NCBI GenBank assembly: GCA_018287875.1
Contig: JAGVVL010000024.1
Span: 1-64,000, forward strand
DNA: 64,000 nucleotides
Direction of reading: 5' to 3'
Source: Nigrospora sphaerica
Lineage: Eukaryota; Ascomycota; Sordariomycetes; Amphisphaeriales; Apiosporaceae
Below are positions 23,521-33,980 of this stretch, piece by piece; position 1 is the stretch's first letter; every line of letters starts with the position of its first letter. The notes below the pieces were generated by a model. The model saw nothing but the letters and a program-made list of their open reading frames with translations. It was not told where the DNA came from and did no database searches. The translations under genes were made by a program, and so were the position numbers.

Positions 23521-25590
23521 CTATGAGTAGGCGATGCCGAGATGAAGGCTGTGAACCACTCGGGCGCGCTCTACCATAGCATGAATTCCGCGATGAGCGT
23601 AGAATATGCATCTCAAAAAGGCATCGCGACGAATGCCCCGTGGAACCATGATTCCTAACTTGTCAACAAGATTGAAGAATTCAGACGGAGGCATGTCGTT
23701 TGGATAGCCCTCCAACGAAGCGTTAGGATCCAGACAGAATGAGATGAACGGTTGGTGGATATCGACTTGGATTTCCCAATACTGAGCCCGTAAGCGGGCG
23801 TCGAGGGATCGTCATCCCTGAGGAATATTCCAGCTTCAATCCTGTAGGAAGCCATAGAAGCGGCTCAAAAAAGGTTGCACATCTGTCACGAACTGTCCCA
23901 GTGGTTCGGTTTGTAGTGACAGCCTAGAAACAGCCCTCGACTGAATGCGAAGATAGAGGTATGCCCAATACTTTTGCATAGCAGAGCTGGCACATGCTGT
24001 AGCCGCTGTCTTCCGAGGAAGGGGCAGGCAAGCTTCATGATCGTGCAATTTGCCTTGGCAGAAGGGCATTTGGGCCAAAATCTCGCTATATTCATTAGCA
24101 GGCTGACAAATCCGGTGCAAAAGGTCGGCCACCTTTCAAGCTCGAAGCATGCCCAAAATGTAAGGCTTAGCTGGTTGTCCTCCGGAGTCCTTGCGCCTTC
24201 AGCCAGACGCTGCAAGACTCTGTGTGATATGAGCATGAGAAGAATAGGATTTGGGCTGCACACTTACGGATGGAAGTGAAGTAGCACGATCCGGCTGGCG
24301 TTGTCAATATGCGCCCAACTCTCGTCCACCCGGCCGAGAAGCCATTGGTACAAGCCCAGGAAGAACCAGGTGAAGAGGCCATCCGCGGTGTGTTCGTTGA
24401 CAGCAATCGCGTCTGCGGCCATTTTGAAGTATCGGTACCCAGGCATTTCTGTGGCCTTGACACCAGCGTCTCGTCCGTGAGCCACAGTTGGTATGGTGTC
24501 TCTATAGAGGCATAGCTCACCAAGTGCGAGTGTAGACAGCGCCAGAACACTTTGGATACTACGGCCCGATGGCACGATGTGTGGACTGGTTGCCCGGTGC
24601 AGTTCTTCTTGCAAAAATGTTCCAACCCGATGGTCAACTTCTTCGAATGGCAGGATAGGATACATACCAAGAATATCCGATTTGAAGCGTTGGGCGTGGC
24701 TCAATACTTCCCTCTCTTGGAAGGAGAAATTTTGGGATGAGTCGGGGTAATACACCTCAGGGTTCATGAGGGTGTGGACCTGGCACCGCTTTCGATTTGC
24801 AGCATGGCTGTAGAGACTTCCCCGTGGCTCTCCTGGGGATACACGGTGGCGGCCTCAATTCGGAAGGCGCAATGTGATTCTGTATCGCTCCGTGTTGTGC
24901 AGGTTTGATAGCCGTTCTGAAAGCATGCTCATCGTCGGTCTTGTGCTGCCGCCGCAGAGCACTGCTCTTGTCGTGTGAGACGGTCTCTGATTCCGGTTTT
25001 GGCTCTCCTGCAAACGTCGCAGTTGCTCTCCAAGGTATCGTAGCTCCTTTTTGTACACATGTTTGATTTGCGTGCACGGTGTTCTTCAAGATTTCCAAGT
25101 TCTTCCGGATCGCGTCTTTCCTATCTCTCAATTAACAATTAAATAGGTGCTGTCCGTGAAGAACCCTTACCCGTGAGAAGGTAGCTCGTTATACTCGCAG
25201 TCATATCCTTTCTGGCGGCAGTTATAGCAAGGATTCTTCTCGTCGCATTTGGCTTTTAATCTCCTACAACTCTTGCACGCCTTCAGCCATCATTAGCGTG
25301 ACCATACAGAGGTAGTACGTTTTGTACTTACATGTGAGGCGCGATATGCCCTCTTCTTCGTCTTTCTAGTAGTCTCTATTTGGACTAGTATTTGGGGTGT
25401 CTGGGGCGGGCGCACAGGATATTGGGGCCCTTGGTGGGTGTAGCCTGGTTGTTGCATGCGTGACGGAGAAGCATAAAACACATGCATCGTGGAATCCCGC
25501 GATTCTCCCTGTAGGGTGGAAGACGTGGTCTTCATAGCGCTCCTGAGATGAAGCTGCCGTTTCAAAGTGTTGTTGAAAAGAGGGCAACAT
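23521..25590 (-). CDS. Zn2Cys6 transcription factor 2 with fungal-specific regulatory domain, spliced, frame-broken
   Basis: Reads leftward. Exon 1 (from about 25,590 or ATG 25,533) ends YRASH at a GTAAGT donor. Exon 2 holds a canonical zinc cluster at 25,197-25,277, C-x2-C-x6-C-x5-C-x2-C-x6-C (ACKSCRRLKAKC then CYNCRQKGYDC), and ends at GTAAGG. Exon 3 opens with DRKDAIRKNLEILKNTV, a coiled-coil-like linker. The middle homology domain follows from about 24,700 (SDILGMYPILPFEEVDHRV, ALSTLALGELC, FLGLYQWLLGRVDESW, FWACFELERWP) and runs through other frames to ARLRAQYWEIQVDIHQPFI and the stop near 23,521. At least four frame changes occur after exon 3 begins, two or three near possible introns; the rest look like indels. 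Another 5' frame from 25,590 (MLPSFQQHFE) may be the true N-terminus. Confidence 0.8.
25127..25170 (-). other. intron 2 of transcription factor 2
   Basis: 44-nt GT-AG intron with donor GTAAGG, a possible branch sequence TTAAT and acceptor TTGAG. Splicing joins SHG to DRKDAIRK in frame. Short even for a fungus, but both phases fit. Confidence 0.65.
25281..25331 (-). other. intron 1 of transcription factor 2
   Basis: 51-nt GT-AG intron: donor GTAAGT immediately after the codon for His in YRASH, acceptor AG before GCG TGC. Removing it joins SH to ACKSC in phase 0, giving the expected text before the first zinc ligand. Confidence 0.75.
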
Positions 25591-25599
25591 CACTATATA

Positions 25600-26830
25600 T
25601 CGGACGTGGAAATCGCCCGTAAGTTGTTAGACAACGGTCTGAGGGCGAACTCAGAATGAGAGCTTGCTCAAGTGTAGCTTAATGCGGACTGATCGATCGG
25701 TTGGCGAAACAACGTGAGCGGTAGCCAAAGTAAAGATATAATCTTTGGATGAGGCAGCGCCAATGTGTGAAGGTACTTCCCATAAAACCAAACATACTGA
25801 ACCGATACAGTTTTTGATCATGGCATGGTGTGAAAGATTATCTCTAATTAGGTTTCCTCTGCTTGAGCACGTCGGCGATCATGTGAATCTGCAGACGATA
25901 TGTTACGGTCGCAGCTTGGTCCTCTGCGGGGTAGCCCTTATAGTGCAGTGCTCCATTGGTAGATCATTCCCGAACCTTTTACTTTATGCCACTGTCTGTG
26001 TTGGTCCAGACCTGTTGCAACACCTTGCAGGTCAGCCGTGTACTGCCATTGCTTCTCCAGAAAACTTTAGATAGGGTTCGTGAAGCCCGATACAGGTATA
26101 TTGCTTCCATGCTCAATTGTTGGCCATCAGAGCCGGAAGCTGCTGGGCACCAACGCTTCGTCGTCCACCTTGGCAGATATCCAGTCGCCCTGATGCACAG
26201 CCTATCGATGTTAAAAAGGTCCCCACAGCAACTCATCGGGGGTTTCAGCCTGAATTAGACATTCCAACCACTGCTCGGTTAGATGGAACAGAATATCGAC
26301 CAGCAACGCACTACGTGGACAGCCATCGCGACGACTTTCAGCTGACATCCCACATAATGCGATAGCTCTTACAGAAAAGGGCATCTACCTTCTGGCGAAC
26401 GAGGGCTCTATTAATAGGCCATTGCTTTTTGTGCCGCCACCAATCCCACCAGTTTTGACGTAAGTTGGGGTAGAGCAACTTGGGAGCCAACAGTATGATG
26501 TTGCCTATGCTAATGACGGCCTTGTATTTTGAATCCTTTGAAACAGATCGAGTAGCATGCCCGGAATATCCCTTCTTATGACAAGAGGCAGATGTTTTTC
26601 TGTGAATCATCACCAGTTCAGCGTGTCAACGCTGGGTTGTTGTTACGTAGCGAAATGGAACCAGCGCCGTTGTCACGGCCCCAAAACCTTATGGCATTGG
26701 CTGCAGGCTATCTTGCCCACTAAACACTACGGCTGGCCCTAGGTGGCGGCGGAACCGTCAGCTTCATGTCATGTAGGAACATTCGTACCCTAGTCCATCG
26801 ATCAATAAATACATCGGCCTCGCAGAATCC
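25600..26830. other. no gene recognised
   Basis: Upstream of transcription factor 2, so it should include that gene's promoter. Several 60-110 codon frames exist on both strands (one at 26,338-26,613, -, is Trp/Lys-rich) but none continues or matches a family I know. Confidence 0.4.
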
Positions 26831-27378
26831 TCTCTTTTGATAGAGCTGCTGGGATTCAGACGGACTTCTGCCAGGCCACAGCCACTCTATCCGCTTCTTG
26901 TACATCTCAGGCCCACGCCCGCCGACTTACTTTTTTCCATGTCCGTCCTTCTTCCGCTTGCTCTTGCATCCCAGCCTTCACCTCTCCGTTACTTTGCTAA
27001 GAAGCCAACCCCCTCGCCGTCCACTCCGTGGTGGCAAGGATAACAGGCGCCCCCAGGAGACAAACGCCGGATCCCCAAGAAGATTCGTTCGTCCCCGAAA
27101 CGGGCCTCCTCGGTCCAGTTCAACAAATTGGCAGTGGAGACTTTGCGCCCGGCAACGGTCCAGGTCGAGAAGTGAACCACTCGAGAACGGGAGGCTACCC
27201 GTCGCTTGGTCTTGTTGTTAGGTTCTCCAGCTACACAATCCGCGTAAAGATAAATAGCGACCGAAAGGTAAGCGCCTCGCGCCCCAGCTCTCGTACTCGG
27301 ACCCATACCACTGTCGCCCCCACCACCCTGACTACACAGCGCACGCCAGACGTCTAATATCCGCATGCGCCCCCCCAG

Positions 27379-27500
27379 ATTTCCTGGGTATTATCACCAA
27401 AGAGCCTACGCTGGCCAGTCCCAAAACCCTGCTATCCGCTTCACCAGATGGCATTTTCCACTGCGTATATAGAGTGTTTACGGCTAATTACGACGAATAG
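27379..27500 (+). other. exon-like segment of an unidentified gene
   Basis: After a CCCCCCAG acceptor-like sequence ending at 27,378, one frame reads DFLGIITKEPTLASPKTL, then SASPDGIFHCVYRVFTANYDE and a TAG at 27,498-27,500. The composition is strongly protein-like. The upstream exon is uncertain: a GTAAGC donor near 27,263 exists but does not keep the phase. It may be the end of one gene or an internal exon of the gene that follows. Confidence 0.3.
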
Positions 27501-28480
27501 GCTCGCTTTTGTACGGGCGATCGACGCTAGCCGCTGCTGCTTCTTCCTTGGTTACAGACACTGAGAAAGTGAATGCATACATGGCAGCAGTAAGTCGGCC
27601 ATTTTGAACCGCCATCGTACTCTTCATCAACGAGACGGCAACCTGGCGATATGCACATGAAAATGCCCGGTACGTTAATCCATTCGTAGGATGTGGTTGA
27701 CAAAGGCCCGGATCTATGTGCACCGTCTGACGCTGAGGCTGATACTGAATCGCCTCTTGGTAACCACCAGATTCGCCCAGCTCCCCGCCCGCAGCCGTCC
27801 CATTGCTATAGAGCTGCCAACCCCGACCAGAGTCACCAACGACGATATGTCGATTATTCTTACCCCACCCACCCCATTGTCGGCGAGAGGCGATCTTCCG
27901 GGGTGAGTTGTGCACCTTCGTTGCCTGAACCGGCCCTAGCCATTCCCAGTTCCCTGAACCCGACAAAAGCGTCAATTCTAGTACTCCGACGACCTGGCGA
28001 TTAGCTGTAGCTAACCACCCTTATCTACTGTTTACATATAATGTTCATTCACTGACAGTCAAATTCTCACTGACAGCGGCTACTTCCCTTTCCACGAGGA
28101 CCAGGACCGGCTCTACCGTGGGCACCCCTTTCACGCCGATGCTTGCAGAGCACAAGAGCGATCGATTCAACAAGCTTCACACACCAGTTCGTTAGACGCA
28201 CAGCAAAATCAGACAAAATCCGCGCCTTCCACTTCAGCGCACGAGCCTCGACCAGCAATGCTGCATTTCCCTCTAGCGTTTACTAACCCCGCCCTATCGG
28301 CAACCCCTCCCACCATGACTGTCAATGGCAGCACGCCTGTGGCGACCTATGTCCCTAGTGTGACTCACCCCATCCTTACACCTACGGGAAAATACTATCC
28401 TTCCAACTACGAAAAAGGAAACTGCATCAGCGACAACACACACCGTGACCGTCCACCGGGGTCCGGGCCGTATCGGTAAA
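27500..28480 (+). CDS. unidentified spliced protein ending PTGKYYPSNYEKG
   Basis: Exon A (from about 27,500) reads LLYGRSTLAAAASSLVTDTE and ends MAA at a GTAAGT donor. A 100-nt intron (27,590-27,689) follows; joining gives MAADVVDKGPDL in frame. Exon B is Pro/Ser/Asp-rich and disordered-looking, ending GERRSSG at a GTGAGT donor (27,903). The last exon begins after one of two CTGACAG acceptors (28,058 or 28,076); its frame ends TYVPSVTHPILTPTGKYY and PSNYEKGN, a tail I associate with conserved Pezizomycotina hypothetical proteins. Near 28,080-28,190 a second frame (TPMLAEHKSDRFNKLHTPVR) is also protein-like, so an indel or another intron may lie there. The minus strand is open too at 27,484-27,975. 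Function unknown. Confidence 0.4.
27590..27689 (+). other. predicted intron
   Basis: GTAAGT donor after codon GCA, a possible branch site in GTTAATCC and a TTCGTAG acceptor. Removal preserves the reading frame between two protein-like exons. Confidence 0.5.
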
Positions 28481-28955
28481 GCCTGAATCCCAGATGACCA
28501 TCAGACGACCTGAAATATCCATGTGAAATGGAAGAGGCACCACGGAATGCGGGTGTGGATATGGAAGGTGAAGTGTGGAAAGTGGAAGAAGGCCTGGTAG
28601 CTACACATAGGGTAATCCGTCCCTTGTATGTTTTATAGTTCGGCCATTTGAGTACGGACTTCTTATGATTGTCTCTTGAAATGGGGTTACTGAGTGTTGA
28701 TGGGTTTTCCAAGATGAATCGGAAAAGGCTGAAGCTTGGGTACGTTGAGGTGGTGGAAATGATACATCGTCCGACTGCTGGTGTGCTGGTCAGGTCATGA
28801 ACGGTAGTGGGTAGATTTTCTAGCGGGCGAAAGATGGGGTGTATTCCGCTCCAGACCCAATCGATCTGGATATGGTCTCGCGGTCTTTACATCAAGATTC
28901 CTGGCATGTAATGGCCGATCAACGTTGGTCATATCTTTTCGTCTTATCCAGCATG
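28481..28955. other. intergenic, nothing recognised
   Basis: Between the stop of the PTGKYYPSNYEKG frame and the minus-strand frame that ends at 28,956. No recognisable coding or repeat content. Confidence 0.45.
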
Positions 28956-29413
28956 TTAACGGTCCCGAGCTAGCCTGCTAAAGGGAGTGTTTGGTCGACC
29001 GAAATGCAGTGAACGGTCGTCACGCGGGGGTTCGAGGACATCCGCCGCTGGCTCATCCAAACGATACGCGAGCGCAAGATCCGATCGGTCGATTTTTAGA
29101 AACAGCATAGCCTCTGCCTTTGTGGTCGCGGGGTACTTGTAAGGGTTCAGACGTAGTGGTACAGACTGGTGTCTATTTTCTGGATGTGCAAGGAATATCA
29201 AGAAAGGGATTCCCTCCAGTGTCCATCGCGCCACATGGTTGCTCTACATACACGTCTCCCACCCTGACATGTGGGTTCGCGGCAACACTGAAGAATGATT
29301 GATGACTGAAAGACCAAGAATTCAGAGCTTTCGGTTCCAGAGACAACGAACACGCCGTGACAAAAGGAGGACGAAACCAATCCATCCGCGGAAGGGGCGG
29401 TAATGTTTAGCAA
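28956..29413 (-). pseudogene. 3' part of an unidentified gene
   Basis: Distal frame: GIPFLIFLAHPENRHQSVPL, then RLNPYKYPATTKAEAMLFLK, IDRSDLALAYRLDEPAADVL and EPPRDDRSLHFGRP, ending at a TAA. Proximal frame (29,173-29,385): ANPHVRVGDVYVEQPCG. They join only with a one-base shift near 29,230. Mixed, evenly hydrophobic composition suggests a folded domain, possibly extracellular, but I cannot name the family. Confidence 0.4.
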
Positions 29414-29498
29414 TCTGAAACGCTAGGCTCTCAGGCAGAAATGCATTTAGCGGTTACCCATGTTTTGTCGCTGCCTAAGTAAACTGCAAAGCAGAAGA

Positions 29499-29720
29499 CA
29501 CTACTGGTCGTGGACGAGGGGGCCTGTAGGACTATTATTAAACTCGATATGGCCGCAGCAGAGCTAAAGAAAGTAGCGGAGCTAAAGAAACCACTAGACC
29601 AGAAAGCAGCCATCAAAGATCCCAAAGGCCCATATGGCAGAAGCAATCATGGGAGGTGCTGGAGACTCGCATGGCGGTGGCAATATTAGGAATAGAGAAT
29701 ATCCTACGTCTTCTTGGTAG
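29499..29720 (+). pseudogene. gene fragment ending at the repeat edge
   Basis: After an acceptor-like GCAAAGCAG the frame reads KTLLVVDEGACRTIIKLDMA and a Lys/Glu repeat AELKKVAELKKP encoded by two 18-bp units (29,556-29,591). A second frame continues MAEAIMGGAGDSHGGGN and ends TSSW with a TAG at 29,718-29,720, which is already inside arm R (edge at 29,715). The end of the frame is therefore made by repeat sequence; the original gene may have been cut by the rearrangement. No family recognised. Confidence 0.3.
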
Positions 29721-29800
29721 ACAGTACGGCTGTCCTGGTTCGTCGGTTTAATGGGATCGGGACATCGCTACGTAGAGGGTAGGGCGAGGGGCCTGCCAAG

Positions 29801-30214
29801 ATGCGGTATTCGGGAGATGGGGGGCACGCAAGCATAGCGTCCACCAACCCGCTGGGGTCGATTGCACGAAGGGGTTTTGGTCAACAACATGTGCTAGAGA
29901 CCGGCCGTCATTCTGATGGGCCGTCTGAGCCTGGTCGTCAACATGAACTAGCTGGCTTTTGTAGTAGGCCATGGAATGATCCAGGCCTGTACGGTGTGGG
30001 CTGTGGAAGGTTTCATGGGGTCGAAATCAGGACGGCGCTTTACACGTCATTCGTTAACGTTGCCAAGATAGGCAGAAAGTGCGGCTGGGTCGCCATTGGT
30101 ATCAGGATGAGATCCTTGATGCTTTGCCCTGCTGATAGCCATCTCAAGGTCCCGCCGAAGGCCACCGGCGTGGTGGATGTTGCCGTGGCGTCGTCTGCGG
30201 TGTGGCCTCGCTAG
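29801..30214 (+). other. unidentified open frame at the inner end of arm R
   Basis: 137 codons from ATG, identical to the 15,825-16,148 frame over its last 107 residues. The opposite strand is also open. No function can be suggested. Confidence 0.25.
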
Positions 30215-30665
30215 TATGCGTACTGTCGTTGCGCGGAGACCGATGGCATGTCACACCTGGTCATACCACGCATAACCACTCTGAGAGCACCCCAAAAATC
30301 TCATAGTGAACAACAATATGATGCCCCGGGTTGTTATTCTTTAGCTGGCTGCTTCTGTTCAGTGATGGCCTCTGTTGGCGTACACCGCAAGAGGGGGCGT
30401 GGGTCTCTCGCTGTAGGTCAACGCTCCCTGTTTGGCATTGAATGGCGGAACAGACGTGGAATTCCTAGAGAGTTTGAATCGGTGGTCCCGTACCCTTCTG
30501 GGTTCTGCTGTGAGAGCGTGGAAGGGCGCGCGTCGTTTACTCATCCGCAGCATTGGCCCAATCCCTCTTGCTTGCCACTCTGGTCGGCCCATTGGCCAAA
30601 GATCACGTCGCACGTCAGGGGTTCGGCCAGAGAGGGGAAAGGGCGTGTGCCTGATGTAGCTATGT

Positions 30666-30836
30666 ATGTCGTTTGGTCGCTCTGTAGGAAACCCTGGTGT
30701 CATGACCGCCGGTGCCCCGGTTGTACATCACTTTGAATTCCGAGGTCCCGGCGATGGTCGCGGAATTGGGTTACCTTACGGTGGATTCCGCGCTGGAAAC
30801 GCTGAAACCACCAACATTGGCCTTGGTCCCTTCTAG
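30666..30836 (+). CDS. small 56-residue protein, arm R
   Basis: Exact positional partner of 15,203-15,373 (coordinates sum to 46,039 at both ends). Start ATG TCG TTT GGT at 30,666 and stop TAG at 30,834-30,836. About 380 bp of sequence with no recognised gene separates its stop from the DLNLE gene that starts at 31,207 on the same strand. Confidence 0.4.
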   Translation: MSFGRSVGNPGVMTAGAPVVHHFEFRGPGDGRGIGLPYGGFRAGNAETTNIGLGPF

Positions 30837-31206
30837 GCTGCCTTAGTTCTAAGCCCTACCTGGACTGTCGCCCCCTGCGACGAAGGTTTGGAGCTACGTA
30901 TGGTCGCGGCTAAGGAAATCGCCTCACGTCGAACCACGCTAAAGAATCCAGGGTTCTGGTCAGCGCTAACGTGTCAAGGCCACTGTAGAGGGACTCGTCG
31001 TGGCGCGTTAAGCCTTGCCCACTGGAGTGAGACTGTGGCTAGGAGGGGTTTTGTGGAGAGGAAGGTGGCAGGGTGATCTCGATGAGGATTGCTCCCTCTA
31101 TCTTTGTGCAATGTGGCAAGCGAAGTGGGAAGGACGGGAATACCGAATGGATGGGTGCAGAGAACAACCCTTATAATCCTCGTAGGTCAGGACAGATAAG
31201 AGAAAT

Positions 31207-32075
31207 TTGACATATCGTAATACAAGAACAAAGGCGTTCCTCACGCCTTATAGCAAGCCATCCGAGCCAGAAGATCACACAGCTCGAGCACGGGATCTGA
31301 TGGATGCAGAGTACTACCAACGGGATTCCCAGGCCGACGGTACGCGTGGCTATGAACCGTTCAACGAATCGTTTCCAGGCCAGCACATAACTAAACGTCG
31401 CCAGGAGGGTGCAAGCCTCCAGCAAAACGACACTCCAGACGACCGGCCAGGAATCCAATGGGATGGGGCCGGCGGGCTCCTTGTACGGAGGCGGAAACTT
31501 CTGGCGAGTCCAGACAAGCAAAGTATGCCTCGATCCAGGCCGAGAAGCAGCTAGGATGCGGCGAGCTAAACACTTTCGTCAATAGCGATCCCGCAACAGC
31601 GGTTGAGGACTCTTCACCACCGTCGCACCCAAGGCGCTCGCGCTGCGATCCGCTACGGCCCATGCAAGAGATGCCGGGGAGGCGGCCCCGAGCTAGAAGG
31701 CCCCGCAACTGGTCTACATACGTGGGGGTGGACCAGGGAGCGGACGACGGGGAGAGAAACGTAAGATCTCGTCACAGACGAAGGCACAGCCTAGATGAGA
31801 AGCAGGACTTGCAGATACAACGCGAGATTACACCGGAGAATCCGCAGCAGCAAACGGTCCGCCACAGGGACGAGGGACACAACGGCATGAAACTTCGCTT
31901 GGACTTGAATCTCGAGGTGGAGGTGACGCTGAAGGCCAGTATCCATGGCGATCTGACCTTGGCCCTACTGTACGTTGGCTCTCGCGATCCCACTGCCTTG
32001 ATACCTGTTCCAGTTTTCTGCCCCCGACCCAGCTTAATGGTGCGAGGGTTTCCCTTTAAGCTGTTAAAACCCTGA
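31207..32075 (+). pseudogene. conserved fungal hypothetical protein, frameshifted copy, arm R
   Basis: Same gene as 13,963-14,832 but the G-run at 31,465-31,468 has four bases against five in L, breaking the frame after about residue 84. The second part (31,458-32,075) including the DLNLE motif is otherwise the same. A homopolymer sequencing error is as likely as a real mutation. Confidence 0.55.
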
Positions 32076-32990
32076 ATGGTCGAACAAACAAGAATCCATG
32101 GGGTGGGACATTGTTGACCACTTCTCAGTAGGGAATAATTACGAGCAAGTCAGCTCTATTGAAGTGGATCTGAGGCTGTAAACCATATCGAAAGAGACAT
32201 AGGGCACGATGCAGCCTTACTCGGGGGCTACATCTGGCTGGGCGTCGGCGAGGGGCGTTGCGAGTTTTGGATGCGTATGTTAAGTGGTTTCAGAGAATGT
32301 AAGTTGCATAGGAGAAGAGAGCTTTGTTGTATTGCAATTGACCAGTGGGGCCCGTGGGTGAGTACCGGCAGCTTCCTGGCTACTTCGATGCCTGGCGGGA
32401 ACTGTTGTTGGCTCTGTTGTTGGCCCTGTTGTCAGGAACATCAACGCTCTTGATTTGCGACCAGTTGGTTGCCGTTCTCGTCATGCAGCCGGGTATGGAG
32501 GTGAAGAAAGCATTGGGCCTCGAGGCAGGCATGGGAACTCCTCGAGATTCCCATCGCAGTCGGCCGTTTCGAAATAGAGATTGTCTCGTGCCAACGGGCG
32601 TAAAGAGGCTAGGCAGGTCTTGCACGCCACACTGAAAACGCCACCGGCGCCGGCTACGTTAACGACGGCACGCCTGGGGCTAGGGTTGATGGGCCGCCCA
32701 CGAACACAAAGCTCCCTGGAACATTGGAACACCCCGGACGTCGCTTCTCAGCCGCAGGGCAATGGTCGATATGCAAGGCGTCAGCAGCCGCTGGCCCGTC
32801 TTCTGTTCCCGCTGGCTCCTTCCGTCAGGCATCCGGGTAGCCAACACCCAGGGAGTTACAGCGGCATTGAGATAAAAAAGGACATCAAGTACTACTATAG
32901 CAAGGACAGGAACAACCGCCAATGAAAACGGGGTGGTTGAAAACCGACACTACCCAGGGCATTGGCCGAGGTGCAACGCGTCATCGACGA

Positions 32991-33980
32991 TCAGCACGAG
33001 TTCCGTCCACCAAGAAGACTCGTATGGGCCGATTCGATCTCCTGATGTATAGGGAAACTAGAGCCGTCGAGTGGCGGGCGCCCCTCCTTGATGAGGCCGA
33101 GTACGGCGTGCGCACTGCGGTTTCCCCGTAGTTGTTTAAGAATGAGAGTAGCTTCCTCTTTTGGACGGGTCCGCAACAGCTCGAGAAGCTGAACGTAGCC
33201 CGCCACCTTCCCGACGAGGTGCTGGTATTCCCGTCTCAAATTCGCATGCGGCATCGTATCGGGGTCGCAGTCGTCGTACTCGCGCTTGGTGTGGTGCTGG
33301 CGGCAAGCGCCGAGGTCGGGCCTCTCGCCGTCCCGTTTCGCTGTCTGGGGCGGCATCTCGTGCAAGCGACCTCTACGGGCTTCCACTTGTGCACCGGTCT
33401 GTCGGGCTTGTAGTCGGGGGCTCGCCACGCTCGGCTTCGGGACGTGGTTGACGACGTGGTCGACGACGTGGTCGAAACGTCGGGGTTGTCGGGTATTTTG
33501 CTCGGGGCAAGGCAGAACGCATGCCTTGTGGGATGAAAGGAGGAACGCGCCGGAGGCGTGTGCATGAAACAGTCCGGGCAAGTGTAAACAAGCCGCCAGG
33601 TGGTGCGGGCGGGTAAGCCAGTGGTATAGGCCAAAGGGAAAGCAGTGCCGTCTACGGGGGTCTTCTGGGGTTATGGGATCAGGGGCGGCGCATCTGTGCA
33701 CCCTGTGATTACAACACTGGCGAACAGCATAAGCAGGATCCGGTGTCTTTGCATGAAAGCACGCTGTCGAGATAGGGCCACCGAGCCCTCTCGCATGGTG
33801 CCGATGGGTCACGTTTCCATTGTTGATGTAGGGGGGGGAAGGGTCATCTTTCGGCCGCCGGGCAGAGGCCCTCTTCGGATTGTTCCGCGATTGGTGTCCA
33901 GGACAATGGCCCGGGCATCCGGTGCTGGAAAGGGCCTGTATCGTCCGGCGGCCATTGCCTTTGGCCAGGACGGCGTTCAC
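32991..33980 (-). pseudogene. degenerate Zn2Cys6 transcription factor, best-kept copy, arm R
   Basis: 329 codons open in one frame, including the post-cluster part reading EEATLILKQLRGNRSAHAVL, which is broken in L. The first half of the zinc cluster (VACTRCRPRQR) lies in a different frame from the second half (GACRQHHTKREYDDCD), and the cysteine losses are the same as in L, so the damage predates the L/R duplication. N-terminal residues upstream of the Ser/Thr linker look non-conserved and may not be coding. The T copy begins before the window end but its cluster lies outside. Confidence 0.55.

Larger units (their letters stand above)
16324..29714. other. Spacer S1 between the inverted arms L and R
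   Basis: Unique in this window. Gene-bearing parts have balanced base composition and parts of 21-23.5 kb are AT-rich by eye, both in contrast to the CpG-rich arms. It carries two zinc-cluster regulators and several unidentified gene pieces. Flanking by inverted, nearly identical arms means homologous recombination could invert the whole segment. Confidence 0.85.

Noticed and set aside
16324..29714. Starship-type giant element with S1 as cargo
   Set aside because: No tyrosine-recombinase captain gene was recognised next to either edge.
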